A DNA stretch of 64,000 nucleotides from CAYRXM01 sp964449465 (GTDB lineage Bacteria; Chloroflexota; Anaerolineae; JAFGEY01). The notes under the pieces are model-generated. The model did no database searches, was not told the origin of the DNA, and was given only the letters and a program-made list of their open reading frames with translations. The position numbers were made by a program, and so were the translations under genes. The stretch is taken from contig CAYVBK010000027.1 of the NCBI GenBank assembly GCA_964449465.1, positions 1-64,000 on the forward strand. Direction: 5' to 3'. Shown piece after piece: positions 9,133 through 18,714 of the stretch (position 1 is its first letter; every line of letters starts with the position of its first letter).

Positions 9133-12100
9133 ATGAGCGCGTGCATTCTGGTAGTCGAAGACGATCCAGACATCCGATATCTGCTCTCGCATGTGATGCT
9201 GCCGCAAGATGGATATAAAACGCTGGCCGCGCCTTCGGGACAGGTAGCCCTGACATTGATTGACCTGTCGCCGCCTGACCTGATCTTGCTGGACATTTAT
9301 CTGCCCGATATGAGCGGCTTTCAGGTTCTAGAACGGATCGTCGAACGTGGCATTGAAGTTCCCACCATCGTGATCACGGCCGCCAGCTCGGTTGAAATGG
9401 TCGTGCGTGGCCTGCATCTTGGAATCCGCGATTTTATTTGCAAGCCCTTTGATCCAGCGCAGGTTTTGCGGGTGATTCGTCGAGTCTTGAGCCAGGCCAG
9501 CACCGAGCGCAAAGCCCAAGACCTGACCGAACAGTTGAACCAGATCAATCGCCTGCTCAACGAGCGAGTCAACCAGCTCAACAGCCTGTATCAGATGGGC
9601 AAAGTGATCACCGCCTCGCTAGACCGCCAGAAATCGCTCAACGAGATTGTGTTGGTCGCCAGTCAGTTGACCAACGCCGACAGCAGCGCGCTGTTTCTGC
9701 TCAAACAAGACCGCCTCGAACTGGTGACCTCACAACACATCGCCCACGAGCAGCAAGTCTTGCTCGACAACCCCGATCCCGACCACATGATCTGGCAGGT
9801 AGTGCGCACCGGACAACTGCTCAACTGGCACGCCAGACCGTCCACGCAGCCGCTTGTGCCGATGGCGGCCTCGTTCCTCTATGTTCCGCTCAAACTGGTC
9901 GAAAAAGTGATCGGCGTGTTGGGCGTCTATCATCACTCAGCCAATTTTAGCTTTTCCACCGCAGACGAACAAATTTTATCTGGGCTGGCCGATTATGCGG
10001 CGATTGCCATTGAAAATGTGCGCCTGTTTGCGCAGACCCAACGCCGCCTCAAAGAGATCGAAATTTTGCTCGAGATCGGGCGGCAACTGGCACAGCTATC
10101 GCCCGAAAAAGAGATGTTTGACCTGATCATGCGCGGGCCGCAAATGATCATACCCGATGTCAACAAGACTATCATCCACCTGGTAGACCCGCAGAGTGAC
10201 CGGCTGGTGCCGTATGCTTCATCCAAAGCCGGCATTTTCCCGCTGGCCAACGTGCGCGGCATCTATCTCGACGAAGGCATCGCCGGTCGCTCTCTGCGCG
10301 AAGGCAAACCGATCCGAGTCGGCGATGTCTGGCAGTCGAACGATTTTGTCGTGTTGGATCCCAGCGCATCATTCCGCTCTATGATCGTGGTGCCAATGCG
10401 CATTGGCGGGCGCAATTTGGGCACCATCACCGTAGACAGCCGTCGGGTGAACGCTTTTACCGACGAAGACGAGCAAACATTGATGATTTTTGCCAGCCAG
10501 GCCGCAGTGGCGTTGAACAACCTGCAACTGTACCAGCAAGTGCAGCGACAGTATGATCGCCTGATGCAGCTTCAACACAATGCCACCGATCTGGGACAAA
10601 TGACCGCCGATGTGAGCATTTCGCACGTCATTGCCCGGGTCAACGAGCAGGCAGCCATTTTGCTAGCGGCCGAAAAATGCGCCATCCTGCTGTATCAAGA
10701 AGATCGGGATGCCCTGGTAGGGCAACTGCCGGCCTTTCATGTGCCGGACTCGATCATGGAAAACTATGTCATCCCTCTGCATAACAATGCCCTGGTGGCC
10801 GAGTATTGGGCGCGGCAAGATTGCCTCAAGCTGAACGACCTGCACCAGGATCATCCGCTGGTGCGGGCTTTGGGGCTGGAAAACCTGGTTATGCAGGCGC
10901 ATATCCAGCACAGTTTGCTGGCCGTTTTGCGGGCAAGCGGCAAAAGCATTGGCGTCATCCAGGTTTCCAACAAGCTCGACGGCAGCCGGTTTGATGAACA
11001 CGATGTGCAATTGTTGACCGTGTTCGCGCCCTATGCGGCCATTGCCATCGAAAACACACAGTTGTTTCGCCAGTTCCGCGCCTTGTCCGACATTGGTCGC
11101 GCCATCGCCGCACGCCTGGACCTGGCCGAGGTGCTGGTGCAGGTGGTAGATGGCATCGAACAACTGGTTGACATCGAAAGCATTGCCATCTGGCAGATTG
11201 TGCCAGACGATCAACTGATCTTGCGCAGCGCGTCCGAAAATCGCCTGACCGCCGCACAACCGCAAACATGGAGACTGGGCGAAGGAATACCCGGACATGT
11301 AGCCCAAAGCGGACTGCCGCTGATCACCCACATACCTGCGTCCGACAGTCCTCTCCAACCAAACACGGTATCGTCGGCCCGTGCGGTGATGGCCCTACCC
11401 ATTCACATCCGCGAGCGAATCTGGGGGGTGATCGAGCTACACAGCCGCATCAGCGCCGACTTTACCGCCCAAGATCAAGATTTGCTGGAGACCGTTTCGG
11501 CTTTTGTATCCATTGCCATCGAAAACGCCGAAATGTTTGAGCGGCAGCGGCGGCAGGTAAGCGTGATGCAAATACTGCTGGACGCCAGCCGCAACATGAC
11601 CGAATCGGCCACCACATCGTTGCAGGTGCTGTTAGAACAGATTGCGACCGACGCCCGCCGGTTGCTTGACGCCGACTCGGCTATGGTCTATCTCTTGGAG
11701 CCGACCGCGCCAACCACCTGGGATTTGAGCCATGTGGTCGCCTGCGGGCTGAGCCACCCGCTCAGTTCCGACAACCCCGGTATAACATCCGACGACCTGG
11801 CCAATGAAGTGCGACGCAAAGGAGTGCTGGTGTGGGAAAAAGTGTCGGCCGAACTTCGGCTCGAAGTTCGGCCTGAACCCGGACTGGAGCATCAGTTGCT
11901 CATTCAGCAAGAAAAAATCCAGGCACTCATCGGCGTTCACCTGAGACTGCCTCAAGAATCGCTAGGCATCTTGTATGTTTATTTCAGACGGCCGCGCCAT
12001 CCGGGACACAATGAACTGTCATGGATACAAATTTTTGCCAGCCATGCCTCGATTGCGATCAAGAACGCGCAGCTTTTTCAAGACATCCAGCGGCGATACA

Positions 12101-13353
12101 CACGGGCCGACCGAGATTTGGCGCAAAAGAACGAAGAATTACGTCGAACGATCAACGAACTGGCACACCTCCGCCTGGTCGATCAATCCATTATCTCGAC
12201 TTTGGACCTCAAAGAGGTGATGGTGCAAATTTTGGACGGCGCGCTGCAAATCATCGGAGTAGAGTATGGCAGCATTATGCTGTTCGACCGCGAGGCCGGG
12301 CAAATTGCCGAAACCTTTGATCGCGGCCTGAGCCGCTCAACCAACAGCTTTCAATTTCACTCACAGGGACTCGATCTATTGCTCAAGCGGCGCATCAATC
12401 AGGTATCCGACCTGAACACGGACAACCTGCAAGAGTGGCCCTGGCGCGACTGGTACCAGCAATACATTCCCGAAGCGCGGTCTGCACTCTCGATGCCCAT
12501 CATCGAAGGCAACGCCGGGCAGGTGATCGGGTTTATCAACATCGGCAGCCCCACCGCCAACAAATTTTCGGCGCGAGACGAGCGGCTGCTGGAAGCCCTG
12601 GCCAGCCAGGCGGCGGTGGCGATTCAAAATGCCCAAATGGTGCGCGCCATTCAAGAGGCGCAGTGGCGCAGCAGCCAGGCCGAAAAAGTGGCCGCTCAGG
12701 CCGACATTGCCACCAACATGGTGCATCGCATCAACAACGCGGTGGGAGCCATTCGCGTCAGCGTGCAGCAGATTCAGACGCGGCTAGAGCAAAACACCAT
12801 GACCCCCGATTACCTGAACAAAAAACTGCAAGGGATCCACGAAAACGCCGAGCGCACCCTGGACATGGCCCGCAAAATTCGCCAGCCCTTCCAGGTACAG
12901 CCCACCGACACCGAACCGATTGACATCGAACAGTCGGTGCGACTGGCTTTGGAGGACATGCCGACCACCATCAATGTCCAACTTGAATTTGCGCCTCACC
13001 TGCCCCGCGTAAACGCCACCCAGCAGTTGGTCGAGGTCTTTCACAACCTGTTCAAGAACGCCAGCGAAGCGATGAACGAACACGGCAATTTGATCGTGCA
13101 GGCATGGAGCAGCGAAGACGGCAAAAAGGCCTATATCACCGTCACCGACACAGGGCCGGGCATCGAGCCGGACCGCTATGAAGAGATATTTCGCCTCGGC
13201 AGCAGCTCTAAAACGGGCAACCTGGGCTATGGGCTGTGGTGGACGCGCACCTTTTTGCACCGCGTGGGTGGAGATATTCAGGTGAAAAGCCGGCCGGGCG
13301 AAGGATGCACATTCAAAATTGTTTTATCCGTGCGCCAGACCGCCGGAGTATAA
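9133..13353 (+). CDS. REC-multi-GAF hybrid sensor histidine kinase
   Basis: A 1406-residue soluble signalling protein with no membrane segment. Residues ~3-120 form a classical receiver (VVEDDPD, phospho-Asp in LILLDIYLPD, Lys in FICKPFDP). About six GAF domains follow (~150-1160), several closing with the helix AAIAIENxxLF. The C-terminus is a histidine kinase: probable phospho-acceptor H1198 in MVHRINNAVG, N box around N1305/N1309 (NLFKNASEAM), G1 DTGPGI and G2 GYGLWWT. It is the first gene of a four-gene operon whose other members each carry a receiver domain, so it probably phosphorylates them. Multiple GAFs imply several cytoplasmic ligands, all unknown. Confidence 0.93.
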   Translation: MSACILVVEDDPDIRYLLSHVMLPQDGYKTLAAPSGQVALTLIDLSPPDLILLDIYLPDMSGFQVLERIVERGIEVPTIVITAASSVEMVVRGLHLGIRDFICKPFDPAQVLRVIRRVLSQASTERKAQDLTEQLNQINRLLNERVNQLNSLYQMGKVITASLDRQKSLNEIVLVASQLTNADSSALFLLKQDRLELVTSQHIAHEQQVLLDNPDPDHMIWQVVRTGQLLNWHARPSTQPLVPMAASFLYVPLKLVEKVIGVLGVYHHSANFSFSTADEQILSGLADYAAIAIENVRLFAQTQRRLKEIEILLEIGRQLAQLSPEKEMFDLIMRGPQMIIPDVNKTIIHLVDPQSDRLVPYASSKAGIFPLANVRGIYLDEGIAGRSLREGKPIRVGDVWQSNDFVVLDPSASFRSMIVVPMRIGGRNLGTITVDSRRVNAFTDEDEQTLMIFASQAAVALNNLQLYQQVQRQYDRLMQLQHNATDLGQMTADVSISHVIARVNEQAAILLAAEKCAILLYQEDRDALVGQLPAFHVPDSIMENYVIPLHNNALVAEYWARQDCLKLNDLHQDHPLVRALGLENLVMQAHIQHSLLAVLRASGKSIGVIQVSNKLDGSRFDEHDVQLLTVFAPYAAIAIENTQLFRQFRALSDIGRAIAARLDLAEVLVQVVDGIEQLVDIESIAIWQIVPDDQLILRSASENRLTAAQPQTWRLGEGIPGHVAQSGLPLITHIPASDSPLQPNTVSSARAVMALPIHIRERIWGVIELHSRISADFTAQDQDLLETVSAFVSIAIENAEMFERQRRQVSVMQILLDASRNMTESATTSLQVLLEQIATDARRLLDADSAMVYLLEPTAPTTWDLSHVVACGLSHPLSSDNPGITSDDLANEVRRKGVLVWEKVSAELRLEVRPEPGLEHQLLIQQEKIQALIGVHLRLPQESLGILYVYFRRPRHPGHNELSWIQIFASHASIAIKNAQLFQDIQRRYTRADRDLAQKNEELRRTINELAHLRLVDQSIISTLDLKEVMVQILDGALQIIGVEYGSIMLFDREAGQIAETFDRGLSRSTNSFQFHSQGLDLLLKRRINQVSDLNTDNLQEWPWRDWYQQYIPEARSALSMPIIEGNAGQVIGFINIGSPTANKFSARDERLLEALASQAAVAIQNAQMVRAIQEAQWRSSQAEKVAAQADIATNMVHRINNAVGAIRVSVQQIQTRLEQNTMTPDYLNKKLQGIHENAERTLDMARKIRQPFQVQPTDTEPIDIEQSVRLALEDMPTTINVQLEFAPHLPRVNATQQLVEVFHNLFKNASEAMNEHGNLIVQAWSSEDGKKAYITVTDTGPGIEPDRYEEIFRLGSSSKTGNLGYGLWWTRTFLHRVGGDIQVKSRPGEGCTFKIVLSVRQTAGV

Positions 13354-13438
13354 AATTGAAAAACTCGACGCCGAGTCGCAGAGACGCTGAGGCACAGAAT
13401 ATTGACTTTTTTCAGGGTAACCGATCAAGGGGGGCAAG
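13354..13438. other. Short intergenic spacer inside the signalling operon
   Basis: 85 bp with a purine-rich GAGTCGCAGAGACGCTGAGG segment resembling degenerate extragenic repeats, then AAGGGGGG as ribosome site for the next gene. No strong terminator hairpin is visible, so read-through is plausible. Confidence 0.4.
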
Positions 13439-13831
13439 ATGAGCCAGACCGGAACAATTTTGGTGGTTGAAGATGATCTGTATTGGCGACAGGAATTCCT
13501 GGTTGAACCGCTGCAAGAAGCAGGGCTGACTGTTTGGGCCGCCAGCAATTACCGCCGGGCTACCGAATTATTCGACCAGCATCCCATTGACCTGTTGATC
13601 ATTGACATCAATCTTACCGGAGTAGACGGCAACACGGATGGGATCAGCCTGATCCAGTATGCCCTGGCACGACGGCAGGTCAAGATCGTGGTGGTCAGCG
13701 GCTCTCCAGAACGAATGTACAAGTATGTCAAAGGAATTGAAACAGACGCTCTAATCGAAAAAGACCGCTTTGATGTGATACAATTCGTGCAAACCATCCA
13801 GCAAATTCTCTCGACCCGCTCTCGATCCTGA
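13439..13831 (+). CDS. Stand-alone receiver-domain response regulator
   Basis: A 130-residue single receiver domain (CheY/Spo0F type) with no output domain. Acidic pocket VEDDLYW, phospho-acceptor Asp in LLIIDINLTG, and Ser in VVVSGSPE are visible. The usual KP motif near the end is replaced by LIEKDRFD. The same variant (EDDxxWQ near the start, (E/D)KxxFD near the end) occurs in the next two proteins, so the three share a receiver subfamily distinct from that fused to the kinase. It may be a phosphate shuttle or sink among the four proteins. Confidence 0.9.
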   Translation: MSQTGTILVVEDDLYWRQEFLVEPLQEAGLTVWAASNYRRATELFDQHPIDLLIIDINLTGVDGNTDGISLIQYALARRQVKIVVVSGSPERMYKYVKGIETDALIEKDRFDVIQFVQTIQQILSTRSRS

Positions 13832-13879
13832 CGGCGACAGGTCGCCGACCGGCCAAACAAAAGGGGGCACGTCAATCAA

Positions 13880-15157
13880 ATGGGCAAAATTTTAATCGTC
13901 GAAGATGATTCTTATTGGCAGCAACTGCTGGCCGAAACGCTCGAAGATCGGCACGAGACCGTCGTCGTCTCGACATTTGAACAGGCCAAAGAAGCACTGG
14001 ATGAGGCCGCCCGCACCCAACTGCCTTTTCATGTGGTCACAGTAGATATGGATCTGCCCGGCGTGATCGCCTCTGCGCCGCCCGCCGTGCGCGGCGGATA
14101 CCGCATCGTAGATTATGTCAACCGAATCTATCCCCACATGTCCTGTGTCGTCGTCACCGGCCTGCCCGACATTTCGCCAACCGACGTGCGCGATTTTTTC
14201 AAACAATATCACGTGGACGATTTTGTAGACAAGAGCCAGTTCGATCTATCCATGTTTGCCGAGATTGTGAACCGGGCGGTCGAGTCGAAACAGAAAAACC
14301 TGTTTTACGGCGCATCCCTGACCGGCCGACAATTGCTCGGTCGCTATGAAATTCTGAATGAAATCGGACACGGCGGCATGGGCATTGTATACCGCGCCTA
14401 TGATCCCAACATCAACCGCATCGTCGCCATCAAGACACTCAGACCCGAATTTTCACTCGACCGTGCTCTGCGGCTGCGGTTCCAGCAAGAAGCCCGCTCG
14501 GCCGGCCGCCTGACCCATCCCAACATCACGGCCATTTATGACGCCGATCAAGACCAAAATACAGTCTTTATTGTGATGGAATTTTTGGACGGAGAAACGC
14601 TGGCCCAGGTACTGGAACGCCCGATCAGATTGACCCATTCTTATATCGTTGATATTTTATGTCAAATCTGTGACGGCCTCGACTATGCGCACCGACAGGG
14701 TGTCATTCATCGAGACATCAAGCCATCCAATGTGATGCTGGTCAAACAATGCGAACGGCTGCGGGCCAAAATCACCGATTTCGGCATTGCCCAAATGCTC
14801 AATGCCACACAATACTCGGGCGCCTCGGGGCTGTGCGGCACGGTAGGCTACATGTCGCCCGAACAGCTTCAAGATCGCCCGGTCGATCATCGCTCCGACC
14901 TGTATTCGCTGGGGGTAATGTTGTACGAAATGCTGACCGGGCGTCTTCCTTTTGATTCTCAAAACCCCAGCCGTGTCATTCTGGGCCACATTTTTGAACC
15001 CTGGCCCATTCCGGCCGAAATGCCCGATTTTTTTGTGTCTATTTTGACGCGCCTCTCGGCCAAAAATCCAGATCATCGCTTTGCCTCTGCCGGTGAACTG
15101 GCGCGGGCGATCAAGCTGACCGCGCCGCAGACATCGCGGGTGCACGACGAATCCTAA
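13880..15157 (+). CDS. Receiver-domain/Ser-Thr protein kinase fusion
   Basis: A 425-residue fusion: receiver domain (~1-130; VEDDSYWQ, Asp in VVTVDMDLPG, FVDKSQFD) followed by a Hanks-type kinase (~150-415). The kinase is catalytically complete: glycine loop GHGGMGIVY, VAIK lysine, HRDIKPSN catalytic loop, DFGIA and the GTVGYMSPEQ activation segment. There is no transmembrane or extracellular region, unlike most bacterial PknB-type kinases, so control is likely through the receiver. The gene starts 48 bp after the stand-alone receiver and ends 19 bp before the CHAT gene. A direct two-component input to a Ser/Thr kinase is uncommon. Confidence 0.93.
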   Translation: MGKILIVEDDSYWQQLLAETLEDRHETVVVSTFEQAKEALDEAARTQLPFHVVTVDMDLPGVIASAPPAVRGGYRIVDYVNRIYPHMSCVVVTGLPDISPTDVRDFFKQYHVDDFVDKSQFDLSMFAEIVNRAVESKQKNLFYGASLTGRQLLGRYEILNEIGHGGMGIVYRAYDPNINRIVAIKTLRPEFSLDRALRLRFQQEARSAGRLTHPNITAIYDADQDQNTVFIVMEFLDGETLAQVLERPIRLTHSYIVDILCQICDGLDYAHRQGVIHRDIKPSNVMLVKQCERLRAKITDFGIAQMLNATQYSGASGLCGTVGYMSPEQLQDRPVDHRSDLYSLGVMLYEMLTGRLPFDSQNPSRVILGHIFEPWPIPAEMPDFFVSILTRLSAKNPDHRFASAGELARAIKLTAPQTSRVHDES

Positions 15158-15176
15158 GATTGTGGGGGGCGTATCT

Positions 15177-16634
15177 ATGCAAGCAACGGCTCATACCATC
15201 CTGGTGGCAGAAGACGATCCTGAATGGCAGGACATCTTGAAAGAAACGCTAACTGACGAAGGGTATCAGGTTTGCATCGCCAAAACTTATGATGCAGCCA
15301 GAGAATTGATGGATTCGGGGAACATTGACTTGCTGGTTCTCGACCTGAGCCTAGCCGGCACCTCTCCCGTTTTGGACGGCACGCGGCTGCTGCGGCGACT
15401 GCAACACAAAGGCATCCATATTCCATGCATCATTGTCAGCGGCATCGGCACCATTCCACTGGTGCGGCAGGCTTTTACCGAATTTCTGGTCAAGGACTTT
15501 ATCGAAAAAGACTCGTTCGATTTTCGCGCTTTTGGCAGCGCGGTGCGCTCGGCCATCGAATCTGCTCCCCCCAAACACTCTCGACTGACCAACCAGAGCC
15601 TGCGGGTGCATGTGAGCGCGCCCATCGGCGACGTTTATCCAATCACCATCCACGCGCCGGCCGGGCAGCACGGCCTGGACATGCCGCGCCGTGACCTGGA
15701 TCAACAATGCCTGATGTCGCAGACACCCGGCGAGCGAGAAGCCAAACACATCGGCAGCACGCTGTTTGGCGCCCTGTTTCAAAACGGCTCCATCGGCCTT
15801 GAACTGCTGCGTCGTTCTCAAGACCGGTTGACCACCGACCAATCGCTCAAGATCGAATTGAGTACCGACATGACCGGCCTGGCCGGGCCTGACTCGATCT
15901 TTAGCTGGCTGTGGGAGTATCTTTATGACACAGACCGTCAAGAGTTTGTCAACCTGTCGCCGCAATGCCGCCTGACCCGCCATATTCCGATCATTCGCAG
16001 CCATTCGTTTCCCCGCCTCCACCATCAGGCCTGTCTGTTGGTGGTGTCGGCCCAGCCGCAAGACCTGCCCCCTCTACAGATCGAACACGAAATTCAACTG
16101 ATCCAACAGGCCGTTCAGGATCAATCCGTTCAGGTGCGCGTGTTGGAACGTGCCACGCGAGAAACACTTTACGATGCGCTTCATTCACAATCCATCCAGG
16201 CTTTACACCTGGTAGGGCATGGGGCCTGGAACCCGGAATGGCTGCAAAGCGTGTTCTATTTGCAAGATGCCTATGGCCGCGCCGACCCGGTAGATGGCGA
16301 ACGGCTGGCCCGCCTGATTTTGGGCGAGTGTGGGCCAATGATCCGCATCGTCTTTTTGAACGCCTGCCAGACCGCCGACGGCGCGCGCAGCGACTCGCCG
16401 GCCGCCTTGTACGGCATGGCCGGGCAGTTGGCCCTGCGCGGCGTGCCATCGGTCATCGGTATGCGATTTGCCATCTCGGATGACGCCGCCGTCGAGTTTG
16501 CGCGTCAATTCTATCACGACTGGCTGAGCAGCCACTCGGTCTGCGAAGCTGTAGCCGCGGCGCGACGACGCATCTATTTGCACAGGCAGGGGCACGCGGC
16601 CGAATGGGGTGTCCCCATCCTGTTCGAGTCATAA
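15177..16634 (+). CDS. Receiver-domain/CHAT caspase-like protease fusion
   Basis: A 485-residue fusion. Residues ~7-125 form a receiver of the local subfamily (AEDDPEWQ, Asp in LLVLDLSLAG, FIEKDSFD). A middle region (~145-290) resembles the N-terminal accessory part of CHAT proteins, and the C-terminal ~190 residues are a CHAT (caspase HetF-associated) peptidase with predicted dyad His348 (LVGHGAW) and Cys397 (FLNACQTA). ATG at 15177 follows a GGGGGG tract; a GTG at 15162 is an alternative. Phosphorylation by the upstream kinase probably gates proteolysis. Targets are unknown; none of the neighbours is an obvious gasdermin or TPR substrate. Confidence 0.92.
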   Translation: MQATAHTILVAEDDPEWQDILKETLTDEGYQVCIAKTYDAARELMDSGNIDLLVLDLSLAGTSPVLDGTRLLRRLQHKGIHIPCIIVSGIGTIPLVRQAFTEFLVKDFIEKDSFDFRAFGSAVRSAIESAPPKHSRLTNQSLRVHVSAPIGDVYPITIHAPAGQHGLDMPRRDLDQQCLMSQTPGEREAKHIGSTLFGALFQNGSIGLELLRRSQDRLTTDQSLKIELSTDMTGLAGPDSIFSWLWEYLYDTDRQEFVNLSPQCRLTRHIPIIRSHSFPRLHHQACLLVVSAQPQDLPPLQIEHEIQLIQQAVQDQSVQVRVLERATRETLYDALHSQSIQALHLVGHGAWNPEWLQSVFYLQDAYGRADPVDGERLARLILGECGPMIRIVFLNACQTADGARSDSPAALYGMAGQLALRGVPSVIGMRFAISDDAAVEFARQFYHDWLSSHSVCEAVAAARRRIYLHRQGHAAEWGVPILFES

Positions 16635-16639
16635 TCCGA

Positions 16640-17755
16640 TCACCACGCCCGCGAATCCGGCACCTCCAGCCACGCTCCCTCTTGAAGAACAGACTGCTGG
16701 CTGATCAGGCCGGGCAAGGTCATATCCATCGCCTCGTGGATGCCGATGGGGCAGGGCGCGCCGTTCAGGATGCTGTCGAGCCAGTCACACACCTCAAAAT
16801 AATCTCCGCCGCCGTGTCCGGCCTGAAGCGCACCATTCGGCGGATGGCGCCACATGTCCGGCAGGTATTCCGCCTCCAACTCGACCAGGTCGCCCCAGGC
16901 GTGCATATCCTGGCACAGGTCGTCCAGCCAGATGCGATGCCGCTCGCCGGCCGCCCGCGCCGATTCATAGCAGCCGCGCGTGCCTTGCAAAGTATAATTG
17001 GTCATAGCGTGCGGGCGGGTGGAGAGCATGTCCACGCGAATTTTGATCAATGCCCCGCGCTCTGTTTTTGCCAGAATCACACAGCTATCTTGATTTTCAT
17101 AAAAATCTCCGCGCGGGTCGCGGTAATGATGCCCGCTGCCCTCACAGCACACCCGCACTACCCGGTCTCCCTCCATCCACTGCAAGATCGGCCCCAGGCT
17201 GTGCGTGGGATAGGTGATGCCATCTATGCCCGTCTGCCACCGTCGCCGCCAGGGGGTGGTCTCATTCAATTCTTTGAGCTCGTGGATATACTCGCCCTCG
17301 GCATAATACACTTCGCCAAACAGCCCCCGTCGTGTCAATTCGCGAATCAGCACGTTGGAGCGGATATAGGTATAATTCTCGGCCATCATATAGACCGCCC
17401 GCGACCGCTGCGCCACCTGCGTCAAGACGCGGCACTCATCCATAGACACCGCCGCCGTCACCTCGCACAGCACATGGATGTTTTTTTGCAGCGCGGCGAT
17501 AGACTGCTCCGCGTGAAATGGCATCGGCGTGCCAATGATCACAGCGTCCAGGTCCGACCGGTCGAGCATGTCCTGATAATCGCTGTACATTTCGGCGGCA
17601 CCCATCTCTTGAGCCGCCTGTACCAGGGCATCCTGGCGCACATCGCAGACAGCATGAACGCGCGCCGCCGGATGTGCCTCCAGAGCCAGGCGAAAACTGG
17701 CCCCCCGTCCAGCCGCACCGACAATGCCAATATGGAGTTTTTCAACGTTGTGCAT
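16640..17755 (-). CDS. Gfo/Idh/MocA-family NAD(P)-dependent oxidoreductase
   Basis: A 371-residue sugar or inositol dehydrogenase-like protein. The N-terminal Rossmann fold begins IGIVGAAGRGASFR, followed by the family motif CEVTAAVSMDECRVL (equivalent of EKP), and a C-terminal alpha/beta substrate domain with a DFYENQ region. ATG at 17755 has AAGGAGAT seven bases upstream. It is convergent with the CHAT gene (5-bp gap) and divergent from the SDR gene. Substrate unknown; a second family member lies at 50691-51752. Confidence 0.9.
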   Translation of the reverse strand: MHNVEKLHIGIVGAAGRGASFRLALEAHPAARVHAVCDVRQDALVQAAQEMGAAEMYSDYQDMLDRSDLDAVIIGTPMPFHAEQSIAALQKNIHVLCEVTAAVSMDECRVLTQVAQRSRAVYMMAENYTYIRSNVLIRELTRRGLFGEVYYAEGEYIHELKELNETTPWRRRWQTGIDGITYPTHSLGPILQWMEGDRVVRVCCEGSGHHYRDPRGDFYENQDSCVILAKTERGALIKIRVDMLSTRPHAMTNYTLQGTRGCYESARAAGERHRIWLDDLCQDMHAWGDLVELEAEYLPDMWRHPPNGALQAGHGGGDYFEVCDWLDSILNGAPCPIGIHEAMDMTLPGLISQQSVLQEGAWLEVPDSRAW

Positions 17756-17788
17756 CAAATATCTCCTTGTTTATTCTTTTTGGCATCT

Positions 17789-17817
17789 TTGTCAAAAAAA
17801 GAGCCTTGTTGTACAAT
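17789..17817 (+). promoter_or_regulatory. Sigma-70-like promoter of the SDR gene
   Basis: TTGTCA (17789-17794) and TACAAT (17812-17817) are spaced by 17 bp, 47 bp ahead of the SDR start codon. It lies in the 109-bp divergent gap with the Gfo/Idh/MocA gene. Confidence 0.6.
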
Positions 17818-17864
17818 AACCCTCTACACAGCACAATCTGTCTGCATCAAGAAAGGGGAATGGG

Positions 17865-18695
17865 ATGACCAACAAAACATTGGAAAACAAGACGGTTTGG
17901 GTGACAGGATCCTCGCGCGGGTTGGGGCGGGTGATCGCCGATCACCTGGCCAGCCTGGGCGCTTGGGTGGCCGTGCATGGCACCACTCCTCTATCTGCTC
18001 GCGCCTTGAATGAAGGCGAATCGCTGGCAGCAGTCGCGCAAACCATCGCCCAGGCGCATGGCGTTCCGGCGCTGCCCGTCTATGGCGATCTGTCCAACCC
18101 GGACGTGGTGCAGCAAATTGTGGCAGAAATTCATCAGGCCTGGGGACGCATTGACATCCTGGTCAACTGCGCCGGCGGCGACATTGGCGCACAGGGTGTC
18201 GGTGCACCGCAGGCCGGCAAGCCGCAAGACAATGATGCCATTCACATCTCGCTGGCCGACATGCGCACAGTGCTGGATCGCAACCTGATGACCTGTATCC
18301 TCACCTGCCGTGAGGTGGTTCCCGAGATGATCGAGCGTCGGTCGGGCTGCATCGTCAACATCGGCAGCATTGCCGGGCTCGGCGGCGGCGCTCGCGAAGC
18401 CATCTATGCCACTGCCAAAGCCGCCGTCCACGAGTACACTCGCTGCCTGGCCGCCATGCTGCGCCCCTACAACATCCGCGCCAATGTTGTGGCGCCGGGA
18501 CCCACCGTCACCCCGCGCTTTTTGGCCAGCCGTCCCGCCGACCCAGCCATGATGATCACCCAAGGCACGCTGGAACGCTACAGTCAGCCCATCGAAGTGG
18601 CCCAGGCCGTCGCCTTTTTGGTCGGCGACGCCGGGTCTTTTATCCATGGTCAGGTGCTGCGAGTAGACGGCGGCTTGCAGCTCTGGCCGGCCTGA
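17865..18695 (+). CDS. Short-chain dehydrogenase/reductase (FabG-like)
   Basis: A 276-residue classical SDR: cofactor loop TGSSRGLGRVIA, structural NCAGG, catalytic Ser in NIGSIAG and YATAK with Tyr/Lys, and the C-terminal IHGQVLRVDGG. Arg after the Ser in TGSSRG suggests an NADP preference (inference). AAAGGGGAA precedes the ATG at 17865. It is followed 19 bp later by a sugar isomerase-like gene, so a carbohydrate or polyol oxidation role is likely. Confidence 0.92.
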   Translation: MTNKTLENKTVWVTGSSRGLGRVIADHLASLGAWVAVHGTTPLSARALNEGESLAAVAQTIAQAHGVPALPVYGDLSNPDVVQQIVAEIHQAWGRIDILVNCAGGDIGAQGVGAPQAGKPQDNDAIHISLADMRTVLDRNLMTCILTCREVVPEMIERRSGCIVNIGSIAGLGGGAREAIYATAKAAVHEYTRCLAAMLRPYNIRANVVAPGPTVTPRFLASRPADPAMMITQGTLERYSQPIEVAQAVAFLVGDAGSFIHGQVLRVDGGLQLWPA

Positions 18696-18714
18696 AACGG
18701 AAAGGAGTCTCATC

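Noticed and set aside
9030..9207. Upstream starts of the glycerate kinase gene
   Set aside because: They would overlap the promoter and start of the divergent signalling gene; the TTG at 8979 has a perfect AAGGAGG at ideal spacing.
16604..18013. A 469-codon open frame on the plus strand opposite the Gfo/Idh/MocA gene
   Set aside because: It lies antisense to a convincing gene with clear family motifs, has biased, low-complexity His/Arg/Gln-rich composition, and its end runs into the SDR promoter and gene. High GC makes such shadows common.
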